Both the position numbers and the translations under genes were made by a program. From Tribonema minus (lineage: Eukaryota > Sar > Xanthophyceae > Tribonematales > Tribonemataceae): a stretch of DNA of 64,000 bases. The DNA lies in contig JAFCMP010000113.1 of the NCBI GenBank assembly GCA_017506865.1, forward strand, positions 1,116,001 to 1,180,000. The letters are read 5' to 3'. Shown here in pieces: positions 34,323 to 46,500 of this stretch (position 1 is its first letter; every line of letters starts with the position of its first letter). The notes under the pieces are model-generated. The model worked only from the letters and a program-made list of their open reading frames with translations, did no database searches and was not told where the DNA came from.

Positions 34323-35819
34323 ATGGCTGCCGTCACGCAAAGCATTGCGGTCGGGAACCCTAACGTCATCATTGTCGGGGGAGGTCCTGCCGGCTTGTCC
34401 GCCGCCGTATGCCTGGTGCTCATGGCGCACGTGGCAGCGCCCAGCATAGCCGTCCTCGAAGCCCGCCAGCAGCCCCCCGCGCGCACCAACTTCATCCTCC
34501 TGTCCGCCGCGAGCGTCGTGCGGCTGCGCGCGCTTGGTGTCGAACAGCTGCTGGTGGAGCGTCGCCAGCTAGGCCCCTACGACGCCTTCCACCTGATCGA
34601 TGAGACCGCGAACGGGCGCGGCTGCACATGCACCACGTATCCCCTGAGCCCCCACCCCATCCCCGTGGCGGGATCGCTGGAGCCCGTCGATGTGGATTCC
34701 GTGGTTGAAGCGCAGGCCATGGGGGTAGGTATCCAGTCGGTGCGCCTCATGGACTTGGAAGCGGCGCTGCGCGACCGCTGCGCGCAGCTCGGCGTGCGCC
34801 TGCTGCCGGCAGCGCGCGTCGTCAGCATCGCCAAGAGCAGCAGCAGCAGCAGCGGCAGTGACACCATGTACAGCGTATTCCTCGAAGGCCCGCCAGGCAA
34901 AGCCGCTCGGGAGGTTCCGTGCACAGGGCTGATTGTTGTGGCGGAAGGCGCTGCGCGGCGTCTCATCGGCAGGAGCAGCAGTGGCAGCAGCGGCAGCGGT
35001 AGTATTGACAGTCACCTGACCATCGGCAGCAAGGTGACATCGCCCCTGGAGCACCACGTGCGTGTCGACTTGGAGACGGCGGTGGGCCCGCAGATTGCGG
35101 TAGCGCGCCTGATCGCTGACCCTGATGCGGCAGACGGCGTGGACCACCTGAGCGATGCCTCTGCACCATCACTCGACGACCCGAATGCCCATCATCAGGA
35201 TGGATGCGCACCACGCGCGCAGCAGCAGCGCGGCACGCTGAAGCGCCTGCTGTCCGGTGACGCTGCGCGTGGCGGTCCCGGCATCGCCTTCGTCCAGGTG
35301 CCGCCGCGGCTCGCGACCACGACCGCCGACGGCGACCTTGCGACTGGCACAGAACCGCCGCCTGCTGACACGCCCGAGCAGTTACACTCGGAGCAGTTAC
35401 AGCCAGGAGCGGCGGAGCTGGATGCGTATGCGCGCACGGCAATGGCCGACTTCGCGCAGCGGCTCGGCGGCGGCGGCGGCGGCGGTGCCGCGCTCGAGTG
35501 CGCGGCGCTGCGCGTGGCGCGCGTCGCTCGCGGCACGTTCGCCGTGCAGGACTGTGCCGCGGAGGCGACGACGGCGGGGGCAAACGTCGCGCTCGTCGGC
35601 GACTGCGCGCGCGCGGGGCACTACTTCGCGGGCGTGGGCATGGGGGTGGCGGTGGTGTGCGACGGCGACGCGCTGGCGGCGCTGGCAAGGGGGGTGTTGG
35701 GGGGGGGAGGGGACCGGCGCGCGGCGCTCGCGGCGTTCGAGCGCAGCATGGCGCGGACCGCAGAGAAGGTGACGGCGTACAACAACATATGGTGGTACGA
35801 TGCGGTCAAGGTTGAATAG
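34323..35819 (+). CDS. FAD-dependent monooxygenase (PHBH/UbiH-type fold), intronless
   Basis: A single open frame of 498 residues from ATG to TAG. The Rossmann FAD-binding motif NVIIVGGGPAGLSAAV lies at residues 14-29, followed by the strand-end acidic residue in AVLEARQQP. A second FAD/NADPH-contact region comes near the C-terminus, NVALVGDCARAGHYFAGVGM (about 421-440), where the GD motif binds the ribityl chain. The middle of the protein is more divergent, with Ser/Gly- and Ala-rich inserts. The family hydroxylates or epoxidises aromatic or isoprenoid substrates using NAD(P)H and O2; nothing in the sequence fixes the substrate. The lack of introns contrasts with its neighbours and could reflect retroposition or acquisition from bacteria. 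Its coding frame is strongly GC-rich at third positions, and no exon-edge repeats surround it. Confidence 0.85.
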   Translation: MAAVTQSIAVGNPNVIIVGGGPAGLSAAVCLVLMAHVAAPSIAVLEARQQPPARTNFILLSAASVVRLRALGVEQLLVERRQLGPYDAFHLIDETANGRGCTCTTYPLSPHPIPVAGSLEPVDVDSVVEAQAMGVGIQSVRLMDLEAALRDRCAQLGVRLLPAARVVSIAKSSSSSSGSDTMYSVFLEGPPGKAAREVPCTGLIVVAEGAARRLIGRSSSGSSGSGSIDSHLTIGSKVTSPLEHHVRVDLETAVGPQIAVARLIADPDAADGVDHLSDASAPSLDDPNAHHQDGCAPRAQQQRGTLKRLLSGDAARGGPGIAFVQVPPRLATTTADGDLATGTEPPPADTPEQLHSEQLQPGAAELDAYARTAMADFAQRLGGGGGGGAALECAALRVARVARGTFAVQDCAAEATTAGANVALVGDCARAGHYFAGVGMGVAVVCDGDALAALARGVLGGGGDRRAALAAFERSMARTAEKVTAYNNIWWYDAVKVE

Positions 35820-38039
35820 CGGCGTCATGGGGGGCGCCGGGAGGCAGCGGGAGTAGTGGTGGGGGTTGAGTGGGTGTTTTGGATTGCGGCTCGCGCAGTC
35901 GCGAGCCTTGGAGAGTGTGCTTGTGTTGAGGGGCTGAGGGTGTTGGAGCGATGCTGTCGCTGCCACAGCATGTGGCAGGCGTGTTGAGCATGTGGCTTGT
36001 TGCATGCCAACGAGAAGCTGAGCACTGCACCAACGGCTGTGACAGCCTTCAGGAGGGGGCATGTAATTACCTACATGAAGAATACCTACATGAAGAACTG
36101 TGCTTCCCCTTTGTGCCAACTCGACATAGAATCGCGCTTCATGGGTCAGGCTACAGTAGGGGACAAACCAATCTGCAATGATGGGATTGATGTTGATTTG
36201 CACATACATTTTCACGCTGAACGGATGCGAATAGCGTCATGCGATCAACCGAACGGCTTTGCCAAGTGGTTGCCGATTTTCCCTGTTCAAGCAGTGTGCT
36301 GTGTGGCAGTGGCGGTCAGTTCATACTTATTCTGGTCGCCGACGGCAATCACTGTGGACCCTGCACTACAGTAACTGCTCGTGTAATCCAGTGTGATTCA
36401 AAGCAAAAGCAAGAGATTGTTTCTCACAGTGGATCATCAGCGAAGGCGGCAACGCGCGGAATCTACTGCGGGCTAGCTAGCGCCTGGAGCCAGTGAGTTT
36501 GTCAGCTGCAACGGCAGCCGACGAGCTGCACAGCTTTGACTTCTGGTAGCAAGCAATCGCTATCCTGACTCGGGAGCGAGGTACCCTGCGACCCACGTAG
36601 GGAGGAGCAGCTGCGCTGGAGCGGAGGAAGCTGCAACGGCTGGTAAGTGTCTGCAATTTCCTCACAGCAGCTGCTGGCAAACAACCTTGCAGGCTGGTGT
36701 CAGACCGACATCGCATCCACGAGACGGCGTTATAATTTGAGGTCCGACCAACGACACTTCAACACGCCAGTGGGCTTGCCAGTGTGTTGTAGCCAACAGT
36801 GCGCGACTACAATAGCTTCGTCCAGAATGAACAATCCCAACTACCAGCCGTGTTGGCGAACAAAACAAGCTCGCTTGTACATCTTCAAGTTCCACGATCT
36901 TGACAGCGACCTTGTAATTCAGGGTGCTGCCTTGCAGAAGCAGTGCGACGGCTGATGACGAATGTTATACTCATTCAATGGCATGCATGTACACATGTTG
37001 GTGCTCAATGTCGTTTTGTGAGGACAGCGACCGACGACCACCCGCACTGCAAATGCAGCTGGCGAGACCTGATAGACCCTGAGGTGTATATGCTGCCCTG
37101 GTACAACCTCTGCATCAGCTGCCGGCGCTACAAACATTTCCCTGCTGCTCGCTTTCAGCTGTAGATGTGCAAACGTGGAGGGTCCAAGTGTGATCTTCAC
37201 ACGCGACGAATATACCAGGATTCATGCCCATGCATAGGTTTCATTTGGCTGGGTGAGATTGACTCACAGATGCGGTTTCATTCCCCCCCGGTGCTGATCA
37301 ACAGCAGCTTCGTTTGCTTCCGCCTGATGAAGCAGACAGACCTTGGCACGCCAACAGCAGCCACGACTTGTCACTGATGCTGCGCCGCAAGGCATCGCGC
37401 TTCGCAACGTGCAGAGCTGTGTGGACAAGTCACAGTCGTTATGATATTTCACACTAAGATTCACGATGCGCGCCGTACATAGGGTAGGTACCATGTGTAT
37501 CGCAGCCCGTCACCCTTGCTATACTTCTATATTGAACTTCAACCAGCCCCTAGCATCTCGCACAGTAGCGTGCTATTGCGGTAGGGATGCGCGCAGCGCA
37601 CCTTTCAACGACTGCTCAGGGCTTGAAGTTGCTGTCTGCCTGTTGAAGTTGGCATCCCTCCCATTCTGTTCTCGCTTAAGGCCCTGGACACTGTACTGCC
37701 GGAGTCAGTGCCATCCAGCGAATCGATGCACGCATTTACATACCGCCCGCAGTAGTGTTCCCTTGGTACGAGGCTGTGCAAGGCTTCATGCAATGGGTGC
37801 GAAGCGCAGCGACACGTACTGTGCCAAAACTTCATCAGCATCTTGATCAGCATCTTCAAAGGTCTTTGAACCAACTTCACCTCGGCAGCGCTCTGCAGTG
37901 GACCAAGCAACCGCGCGACGCCGCCGGCGCCATACAGCATGTCGATCCATACGCATGGTCCTGCTTTCCCTGTCCTCAACTACGATCACCATCCTTGTCA
38001 TCGCGCTCTCGTCCAAGCTGCGCGCACCGGGCGCAGCGC
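35820..38039. other. Gene-poor stretch between FAD gene and phytochrome leader repeats
   Basis: Open frames are short and composition-driven. No domain, RNA gene or mobile element was recognised. Confidence 0.4.
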
Positions 38040-38512
38040 CGCCCCGCGCGTTCAGCGCTGAGCACGCGCGACCGCGGGGCCATCACTGCACATCGACACA
38101 TGCATACGTACCCTCAGCGACAATCGACGCCTCTTACGGGGCGCTTCGGCTCTCAGGGTCGGCGCGCCCACGCGGTGGGCGGCGATGGAGGGGCTGGAGA
38201 GCGCGCTGAGCACATGCAACTGCGAGGCCATCACTGCCCAGCGACGCATGCTCACGTGCCCCTGAACGATTGAAGTATCGATTGAGGTCACGACTGAGGT
38301 CTCACACGGCGCGCTTCGGTCCTCAGGCTCGGCGCGCGCCCGCGCGGGTGAGCGGCGATGGAGGGCCTGGAGAGCGCGCTGAGCACATGCAACCGCGATG
38401 CCATTGCTGCACAGCAACGCATGCCTACGCACGTACCCCCCATGACAATCAAGGCCTCGTACCGCGCGCTTCGGTTCCCAGGCTCGACGCGCCCCCGCGC
38501 GGGTGATTGGCG
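38040..38512 (+). repeat. Tandem copies of the phytochrome 5' leader and start codon
   Basis: The leader plus gcgatggagggcctggagag appears at 38183 and 38356 before the real copy at 38511; a fourth, older copy starts at about 38050. Each copy includes a cgcttcgg...caggctcgg-type block and the gagcacgtgcgaccgc-like segment. Spacing is 173 then 155 bases. The two upstream ATGs (38185 and 38358) open short frames that begin MEGLESALSTC, then diverge and stop. Confidence 0.85.
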
Positions 38513-41500
38513 ATGGAGGGCCTGGAGAGCGCGTTGAGCACGTGCGACCGCGAGCGCCTCCACGAGATCGGCGCCATACAGCGCATAGGCTGGCTCGTGG
38601 GGGTGGAGCTCAAGGAGGGGGGGTCGGGGCTGGGCATCGTGGCGCTGTCGGAGAACCTGGCGGACGTGCCGTGGATACTGCCCACGCAGGACTTGCGGGG
38701 GCTTGTGGGGAAGGACCTGCAGGAGCTGCTGGACAAGAACGCCGTGGTGACGGTGCAGCAGGTGAGGGGGGCAGTGCTCAGCGCGTGCAGAAAGGCTCAG
38801 CTCTGCATGGCAGTGCTCAGGTGATGTTGAAGGACCTGCAGGAGCTGCTGGACAAGAATGCCGTGGTGACGGTGCAGCAGGTGAGGGGCGGCGCTCTGCG
38901 CGCGCAGCACGGCTCAGCTTATGCGATGCAGCGCTCAGGTGACGCCTATGGATTACGATGGCACGTGAGGGGCGCAGCGCATGCAGCACGGCTCAGTGTG
39001 AGCGTGGCAGCGTGCCGTTAAAGCAGGGGCTGCTGGACCAGGCTGCGGTAGGAAGAGAGCGGCAAGTGAGAGAAATGCTTGTGGGTGGGTGGGTGGGTGG
39101 GTGGGTGGGGGGGGGAGCGCATTAGTTGATACAGCACAGCTCAGCAACTGCAGGGGTGCTGGACAACGACCCGTGATAACGGTGCGGAGGATGAAGGAGG
39201 CGCGTGAGGGGGAGGCCCATTACTCGAGGCAGCACGGCACAGCGCTTGCGGGACGGCAGTGCTCAGGTTAGGCAAGGGTGGCGCCGGACAAGACCGCCGC
39301 GTCGTTGGCGCAAAAGGAAATGGCTCAATTGTGAAACGACGTGGCGCAGGGGCCGCTTGCGAAAGCAGCGCTCAGGCGAGGCAGCGCTGGGCCTTGCTGC
39401 GTACTGGTAGACCTTCACCGGATGAAAACACTGTGGCGACGCTGCAGTAGAAGGCGGTGTAGTGTGCAGATACAGTGGCGCGCGCGGTGCTCAAGAGTGA
39501 GGCTCATTGTTGAAGTTGAAGAGTGGTGCCAGTAATGCAGCGCGGCGGAGCGCGGACGACGTGCGCAAGACAGCGCTCGGCAGCACAGCTCAGCGGGTCA
39601 TGCGTGACGGCAGATCAGGCGTGGGGAGGGGGGCAGTGCTCAGCTGAGGCAGCACGGCTCAGCAGCGAACGTAGGGTTAGGGTAAGGTCAGGGTTAGGGC
39701 TAGGGCTAGGGTCAGGCAGCGCTCTCATGCAGCGCTGCTCAGCGGATAACGTGCGACACTTCCAGCAGTGCTTGGTCGGAGCAGCGGGGCTCAACGCGTT
39801 ACTGCCGCGGTTCTATGGAAGCCGCTGCTTGGCCCATTCGACGCACAATAAGCTCTACAGCATGTCTATAGTATGCAGTGCCGGCAGCTGCGCAGCGCTG
39901 TACTGTTGAAGTGACGCATGCGCAGGTTCAAGTACAAGTAGTACAAGGACGCGACTCTTCTGCTGGCAGCACTGGAGCAATCGACAGCTCGCTGCATTCA
40001 CAATTCCTGTCACTGGCAGTGGCGGGCGGTCTCATGCTGCTTCATTTTTGTTGGCAATCATGGCCCTCTGATATAGTGCTCACGCCTGGTTGTCACCTGT
40101 CTGTTGGCAATTTTGACCCTTCAACTTTGCATGGCTACTGTCAAATTGTTGCTTTGGGATGGCGTGGCCTGATGCAGGAATGAAGTTGCAGTTGAAGTTG
40201 CTCAGCGCCAGCGGACAAATCATCACTAGGTTGCACATGCGACGTCAAAAGATGGCTTGTATTGGCTCTGCAGCACTGCATACGTTGTGCCATGAGACCT
40301 GATTATTTTGCACCCTCATTATTGATGTTCTGCAATGCTGCCCCTTCTCCCCCGCCCCTCCCCCATCTCCCTCTGTGGCCTTGACCTCAGCTCATCGATC
40401 GATCTCAAGTCTTCACACCGCAGCAGACTGACACCCCCCCCCCCCCCCCCCCTGCCCTCTACTGCAGCTCATCAAGCGCTTCCAAGTGTTTGCGCAGCAG
40501 CAGCAGGACGCGTCGCCGCGCGGCACACTCGACGAAGCGAGCCCCGCGGCGTGCGGCGCCAAGAGCTTTGGCGCGCTGCGCATGCTGTGCAAGGGCACGC
40601 CGCTGAGCGTCTGCGCGGATGGGACGTGGTCGCTGTGCTGCTCCGTGGTCGCCGCGAACGAGGGGGTGTTCTTGCTGGAGCTGGAGGACGCTCAGGTGAG
40701 ACACTTCTTTTGCGGGCTAGGGTAGGTACGTAATGTGCATTCACGAATTGGCGCAGGTAATTGAAAGCTGTGCTGCTCTGTGGTCGCCGATGAGGGGGTG
40801 TTCTTGCTGGAGCTGGAGGATGCTCAGTTACAGTGCATTTGCGCGCTAGAGTAGGTGTTTAGTTGTGAACTCGGGCTACTTAGTGGTGTGCATTCAGAAG
40901 TCAGTGTCGGGAGGTAATGTGGTCGCTGTGCTGCTCCGTGGTCGCCGCGAATGAGGGGGTCTTTCTGCTGGAGTTGGAAGATGCTCAGGTGGGGTGCATT
41001 TGCGACCTACATAGGGTAGGTTCGTAATGTGCTTTCACGAGTTGGCGCTGGCGGTGTACACGGCGACGTCGCTCAGAATTCAACCACCTTGCAGGAAGAC
41101 ACAAACTGCGTCGCTCTCTGCCATGCACCGCAGCAGTGCTCAGCGCTGTGCGGCTCGCTTGCCGCGGTGCTACGCCACTGCTATGCCGCTGCCACGAGCG
41201 GTCCATCGCGACGTGAACAATCAATGGCCTTGCAGGAACTTAGGGTTAGGGTATGGGTTCGCCATGCCACCACAGCTTCCTGTCTGCAGAGGTGCCCTTG
41301 CGCATCATCAACGACGCTGTCTGCGCTCACCCCCCGCGCCGCGCGCCATCTGCCATGCCACTGCCACGACCGCAGCGCTCCATCGCGACGTCAATACCCA
41401 ACGCCGACGTGCTGCTGTGCGGCGACATCATGGGGCGCGTGAGGGCTGGCACCAGCATACTCTCCACCGCGGCGGCGTTCTGCGACGCCGTCATGGACGT

Positions 41501-43559
41501 GCTGCCGCTGTACGACCGCGGCATGGTCTACAGGTGATTCATGTTCATGAACAGTCATGAATTCATGTTTGTTAATGTTCTGCGATGCCGTCATGGACGT
41601 ATTGCCGCTGTACGACCGCGGCATGGTGTACAGGTGACTCATGTTCATGAACGGTCATTAATTCATGTTCATTGATGTTCTTCGACGCCGTGGCCGTGTT
41701 GGACGCTCATGAATGGTCACGGTTCATGTCATGGTTTGTGAGTGGTCTTGGCATGGTCTACAGGTGATTCATGTTCATGGATGGATGGCCATGAATTCAT
41801 GTTCATTGATGTTCATGATTTCATGTTCATGAATGGCCATGAATGATGTGGGTGCGTCCTTGGTGTGGTCTGCAGGCGATGATTCCACGCACTTGTGCTG
41901 CTGTCGGCATGGGGCGCCATGACCTGGCATCCTCCTCTTGAATGAATTGACCGTCATGAATGAATTCACCGTCGTGATTGCGCGTTTTGATGGCACGTCA
42001 CAGCAATCAGTGTAGGGATGAGACGGCATTCAATACCTGCATGCTTGCTGTCAATACCTACCTAGGATTAGGACTAGGGTTAGGGTTAGGGGTGGGGCTA
42101 GCTATGAGAGGTGAACTGCTCGTGCTCCATGGCAACTGGCATCACCGCGCACTGCTCGCGTATGCGCAGCAGCCCATCAGCTGCATCACACTGAGGTTTC
42201 CTGAAGTTACATACGCACAACTTCAACTCTCTCACCCTGCTCAACGTGCCCCCCCCCCCCCCCCCCCCCACCCCTGTGCCAACAGGTTTAGAGATGACGT
42301 GGCAGGCGAGGTCATCTATGAAAAAATACGGGCGGGCACCATTGACAGTTCCTACGCAGGTCTACGATTCCCCGCCGGGGACATACCAGTGCCCGCGCGG
42401 CGGCTGTTCATGCTCAACGGGCTGCGGCTCATCCACGACACAAGCGGCGTGGACGCTGAGGCAAGATGACTTGCTTGTCAGCCTTTTGTACAGGAGTAGT
42501 ACATGCGTAGAAGCGAACCAGAAGATCGCAAAGCTCTAGGTGACAAGGTGTGTATATACGTACCGGTGCTTGCGCAGCGGCTGTTCATGCTCAACGGCCT
42601 GCGGCTCATTCACGACACAAGTGGCGTGGATGCTCAGGCAAGTTGACTTGCTTGTCAACCTCTGTACACAAGTAATACATACATACCGCGGTGCTTGCGC
42701 CGCGGCTGGTCATGCTCCACGGTCCGCGGCCCATTCAGGATGCCAACGGCTCGTATGCTGAGGCAAGTAAGTCAAGCAAGGGTCAGCATGTCGTAGAGGG
42801 TATGGTACGTGTGCATGCACATCCGTGTGGATGCACAGGCAAGTAAGTTGCTTGTCAGCCTTCTGTAAAGAGAATACAAAGTAGTACATCATACCGGTGC
42901 TTGCGCGGCGGCTGGTCATGCCTTACGAGCTGCGGCTCATTCACGACTCAAGCGGTGTGGATGCTCAGGCAAGTCAACTCGTCTTTTGGGCCGAGGGCAA
43001 GCGGGTCTAGAGGGTATATATGTATGTACATGCATACCTGCGTGCGTGAATGGTCAGGCTTACAGGCTCAGTCTCTTCACAGAGAATATCAAGACCATTC
43101 GATACTGAATACCCATGCCTCGAACGCTAAAAGCTTGCACACAGAAGTCTTTTTGATCACTGTGGATATGGTGGTACTGTTTGACTCGTGGCCAATTGCT
43201 GCAGCAGCGGCGACCACGGTTACTGGTCGAAGGCGCTTGCGGCTAACCATCCCTTGTCACCTAGAGCTCTACGTTCTTTTGATTCGTTTTCATCAAGTAA
43301 TTCATACATACCAGTGCTTGAGAGCGGCTGGTCATGCTCAATGGGCAGCGGCTCATTCACGACACCAGTGGCATGGACAAACAGGCAAGTGGATCTTGGG
43401 CCGATGCCAAGCGCGACAAGCCGGTGCGCCCACGTGCTGCAGAACACGACAGTACAGCGCAGTACAATGCAGTACACTGCATCTCCCGTACGCGCCCACA
43501 TGCCCGGTTCCTGTGTGCCATACACAGCTGTTGATATGGGTTTGCATGTAACATACACG

Positions 43560-43594
<35 letters not shown>

Positions 43595-46500
43595 GCGTTG
43601 TGACCCCACTGTTTTTTTGCCATTTGCCACTTGGGACACACCTCGCCATCGATTCATCTCCCTATATACTTGCTTAATGCTCGCGCACACCTCACCACCT
43701 TTACGTCTGCCTGCATACCTGCATGCCCCTGTGCGCGCAGGTCGTTGGGGCAGCGCTCAAGTCCGGCGAAAAACTGGACCTCTCCATGTGCAGCCTGCGC
43801 GCCGTGAGCAAGGTCCACGTGGCTTACCTGCGCAACATGGGCGTAACCGCCAGTATGAGCATCGCCATCGTCGTCAATGAGGAGCTGTGGGGGCTGTACG
43901 TCTTCCACTCGTACACGTCGCCCGTGTCGCCAAGCGTCGAGCAGCGCATCATGGTCGAGATGGTGAGATATTGAGCACTGCTGCAGCCGCTGCTGAAACG
44001 TAGCATACATGGGAACATACTCGTATACGTCGCCTGTGTCGCCGAGCGTCAAGCAGCGGACCTTGGTGGAGCTGTTCAGGCGCTGCGTGCTTGCCAGAGC
44101 TTGGTGATCGAGACACTTGCATTGGAATGCTATTGCGTGCACATGACACGAACATGTATGCTCCTTTATTTATAGCAGTGTGGCGCTGCACATTTGTGTT
44201 GAAGCTATGTAAGAGGAAGTTCGTGAGCCAATGTCAAGCACACGCTCCGAGCCTCGTGCGTGTTCGCGGCATGAGAGCACATATGTTAATCAGCACCTTC
44301 ATACTGCGCATCTCACTGGTCAGGGATGACTCACAGGTGTCATTGGTTGTATCACTGGCTTTTGTTGCGCAGCACAGGCCAACCTTGATGTCGAGTCCAA
44401 CGCATGGGTCGCATCACTGGCTTTTGTTGCGCAGCCCAAGGCCAACCTTGATGTCTACTCCAACCCCCCCCCCACCCCCCCCCCCCCCAACTGCGCTCAC
44501 CTCCTACTTCCCCCTTTCCCCTCCGCATTTAACCAGGTGGCATCAATCAGCGCAGTGCGCATCGACGGCTTCATCCGCGAGCAGTACGTGCAGCGCAAGC
44601 TCAACCTCATGTCGGCGCTTGGCGCGCTGGCGGAGAGCCCCAGCATCTTTGCCTTCTTTGACTCGTACGCCCCCGCGCTGCTGGCAGTGCTCGACATTGA
44701 CGCCATTGTCGTGTGCGAGGGCAACGACATATCTGCCAGGTGACTGAGAGTTTTGACCAGCATCGGTTGAACTGTGCGCAAAGCGTTGGCGTGGAGTGCG
44801 TCCATGTACAGTTGTGTACTCTGTGTGTGCTGCGCTGCTGGCAGTGCTGCACATTGACGCCATTGTCATGTGCGAGGCAACGACACTTCTGCCAGATGAT
44901 CGATAGATTTCTCTTGTTGTTTACAAGTGTCTGTTGAACTGTGCAAGAGCGCTGGCGGTGACAGCTTGAGTGCGTTTGTGTACAGTTGTGTACTCTGTAT
45001 GTACTGCGCTGCTGGCAGTGCTTCGAGGCCATGGTCGTGTGCGAGGGCAACGACATTTCTGCCAGGCAACTGTTGTTTTGCACCCCTGACTGTCTCTGTT
45101 GAATCGTGTCTGCGGAAGGGCGCTGGCAGGCTAGGTGGCGATGAAGGTTGTGGGAGCGCAATCATGTACAGTCGTGTACTCTGTGTACAGTCGAGTACCC
45201 TAAAACGCTCCCAGCTATGAGACAACTGCAAGGTGATCTTCGCGGCAGATACGTAAAAACCTAGATGCCTGACACCTGCACGATTGAAACATTCACCACC
45301 TGTTGATCCCCACACCCTCCCCCCCCCTTCCCGTCTCGTTGGTAGCTATGGCGACAAGACCATAGCGCCCAGCGCGTGGGGGCTGCGCAATCTCAACACC
45401 CGCTTGCAGCAGCGCTCAACAAACACTTACAGCAGCGCTCATCAACCACCTTTGCCCCCCCCACCCCTCTGTCTCACTGCATCTTGGCCCCATCCCTACC
45501 TTGCCATCTTGTCAACAGCTACAGCGACAATACCATAGCGCCCAGCGCGCGGGGGCTGTGCAAACTCGGCAACCGCTTGCAGCAGCGCCCCACAACCGCC
45601 TTCCGTCCCCCCCTGTCTCACCCCATCCTGCCCCCTACCTCGCGTTCCTCGCAGCTACGGCGACAAGACCATAGCGCCCAGTGCGTGGGGGCTGCGCGAG
45701 CTCAACAAGCGCTGCGGCGCGGAGCAAGTCCTCCTGCTGTCCGCCTTCAGCAGTGGCCTCAACGGCGACGGCGCCGGCGTCGCCTTCCTCAAGATGAAGC
45801 GATTACAGCTGGCGCTCGTGCGCGCGAGCCACCGGCACGACGTAAAGTGGGGCGGCAATCCGGATGTCGCGAAACTGCCTTTTCTGGATGGGCAGCTGCA
45901 GCCGCGGCGGTCCTTTGAGATGTACCTCGAGAAGGGGCGCATGGAGTCCAAGGTACAACTTCGATGTTGTAGTTGAACATGTAGTGGGAGGTGTTGGGCT
46001 ACTCCATGATTGCAGCAGGAAGGCATGAGGGTAGTAAATGAGAGTTGAATTGGATGACGAAGCTGCCGTTTCTGGATGGGCAGCTGCAGCCGCGGCGGTC
46101 TGTCGAGATGTACCTCGAGAAGGGGCGGATGGAGTCCAAGGTACAATTTTGATGTGGAACGTGGTAGAAGTAGTTGAAGGATGGAGTCCGAGAACTACTT
46201 GCCTGGAATTGCAAAATGCGAGTGGAAATTGCCACTTGAACATTCAAGTTGGACGGCGACTTCGCATGTTTGAGACATGCTTGAAGGACCAAGGTTACGA
46301 TTGAGGTTGAGTTGGGGTGAAGGTGGAGATTTGCCCAGCAGCGCAGTGCCATTTTCGCGATTCACACTGTCTGGCGTGTAGCTTTGATCAACTAACCCTA
46401 GCCGTGGGCACTCTTCAGTGCTTTGTCATGGTTACATAGCTTCAATTGTGGTCCTTGACACGGGCCTGTATGTCACATAGTGCTGAGTGCGAGAACGTGA

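Noticed and set aside
34963..35688. Minus-strand frame opposite the FAD monooxygenase
   Set aside because: Arg/Pro/Ala-rich antisense shadow.
36919..37200. Minus-strand frame with PGQHIHLRVYQVSP
   Set aside because: Looks domain-like locally, but there are no neighbouring exons and the frame is short.
37755..38273. 172-residue plus-strand frame upstream of phytochrome
   Set aside because: Runs through the leader repeat copies; composition follows the repeats and it holds no domain.
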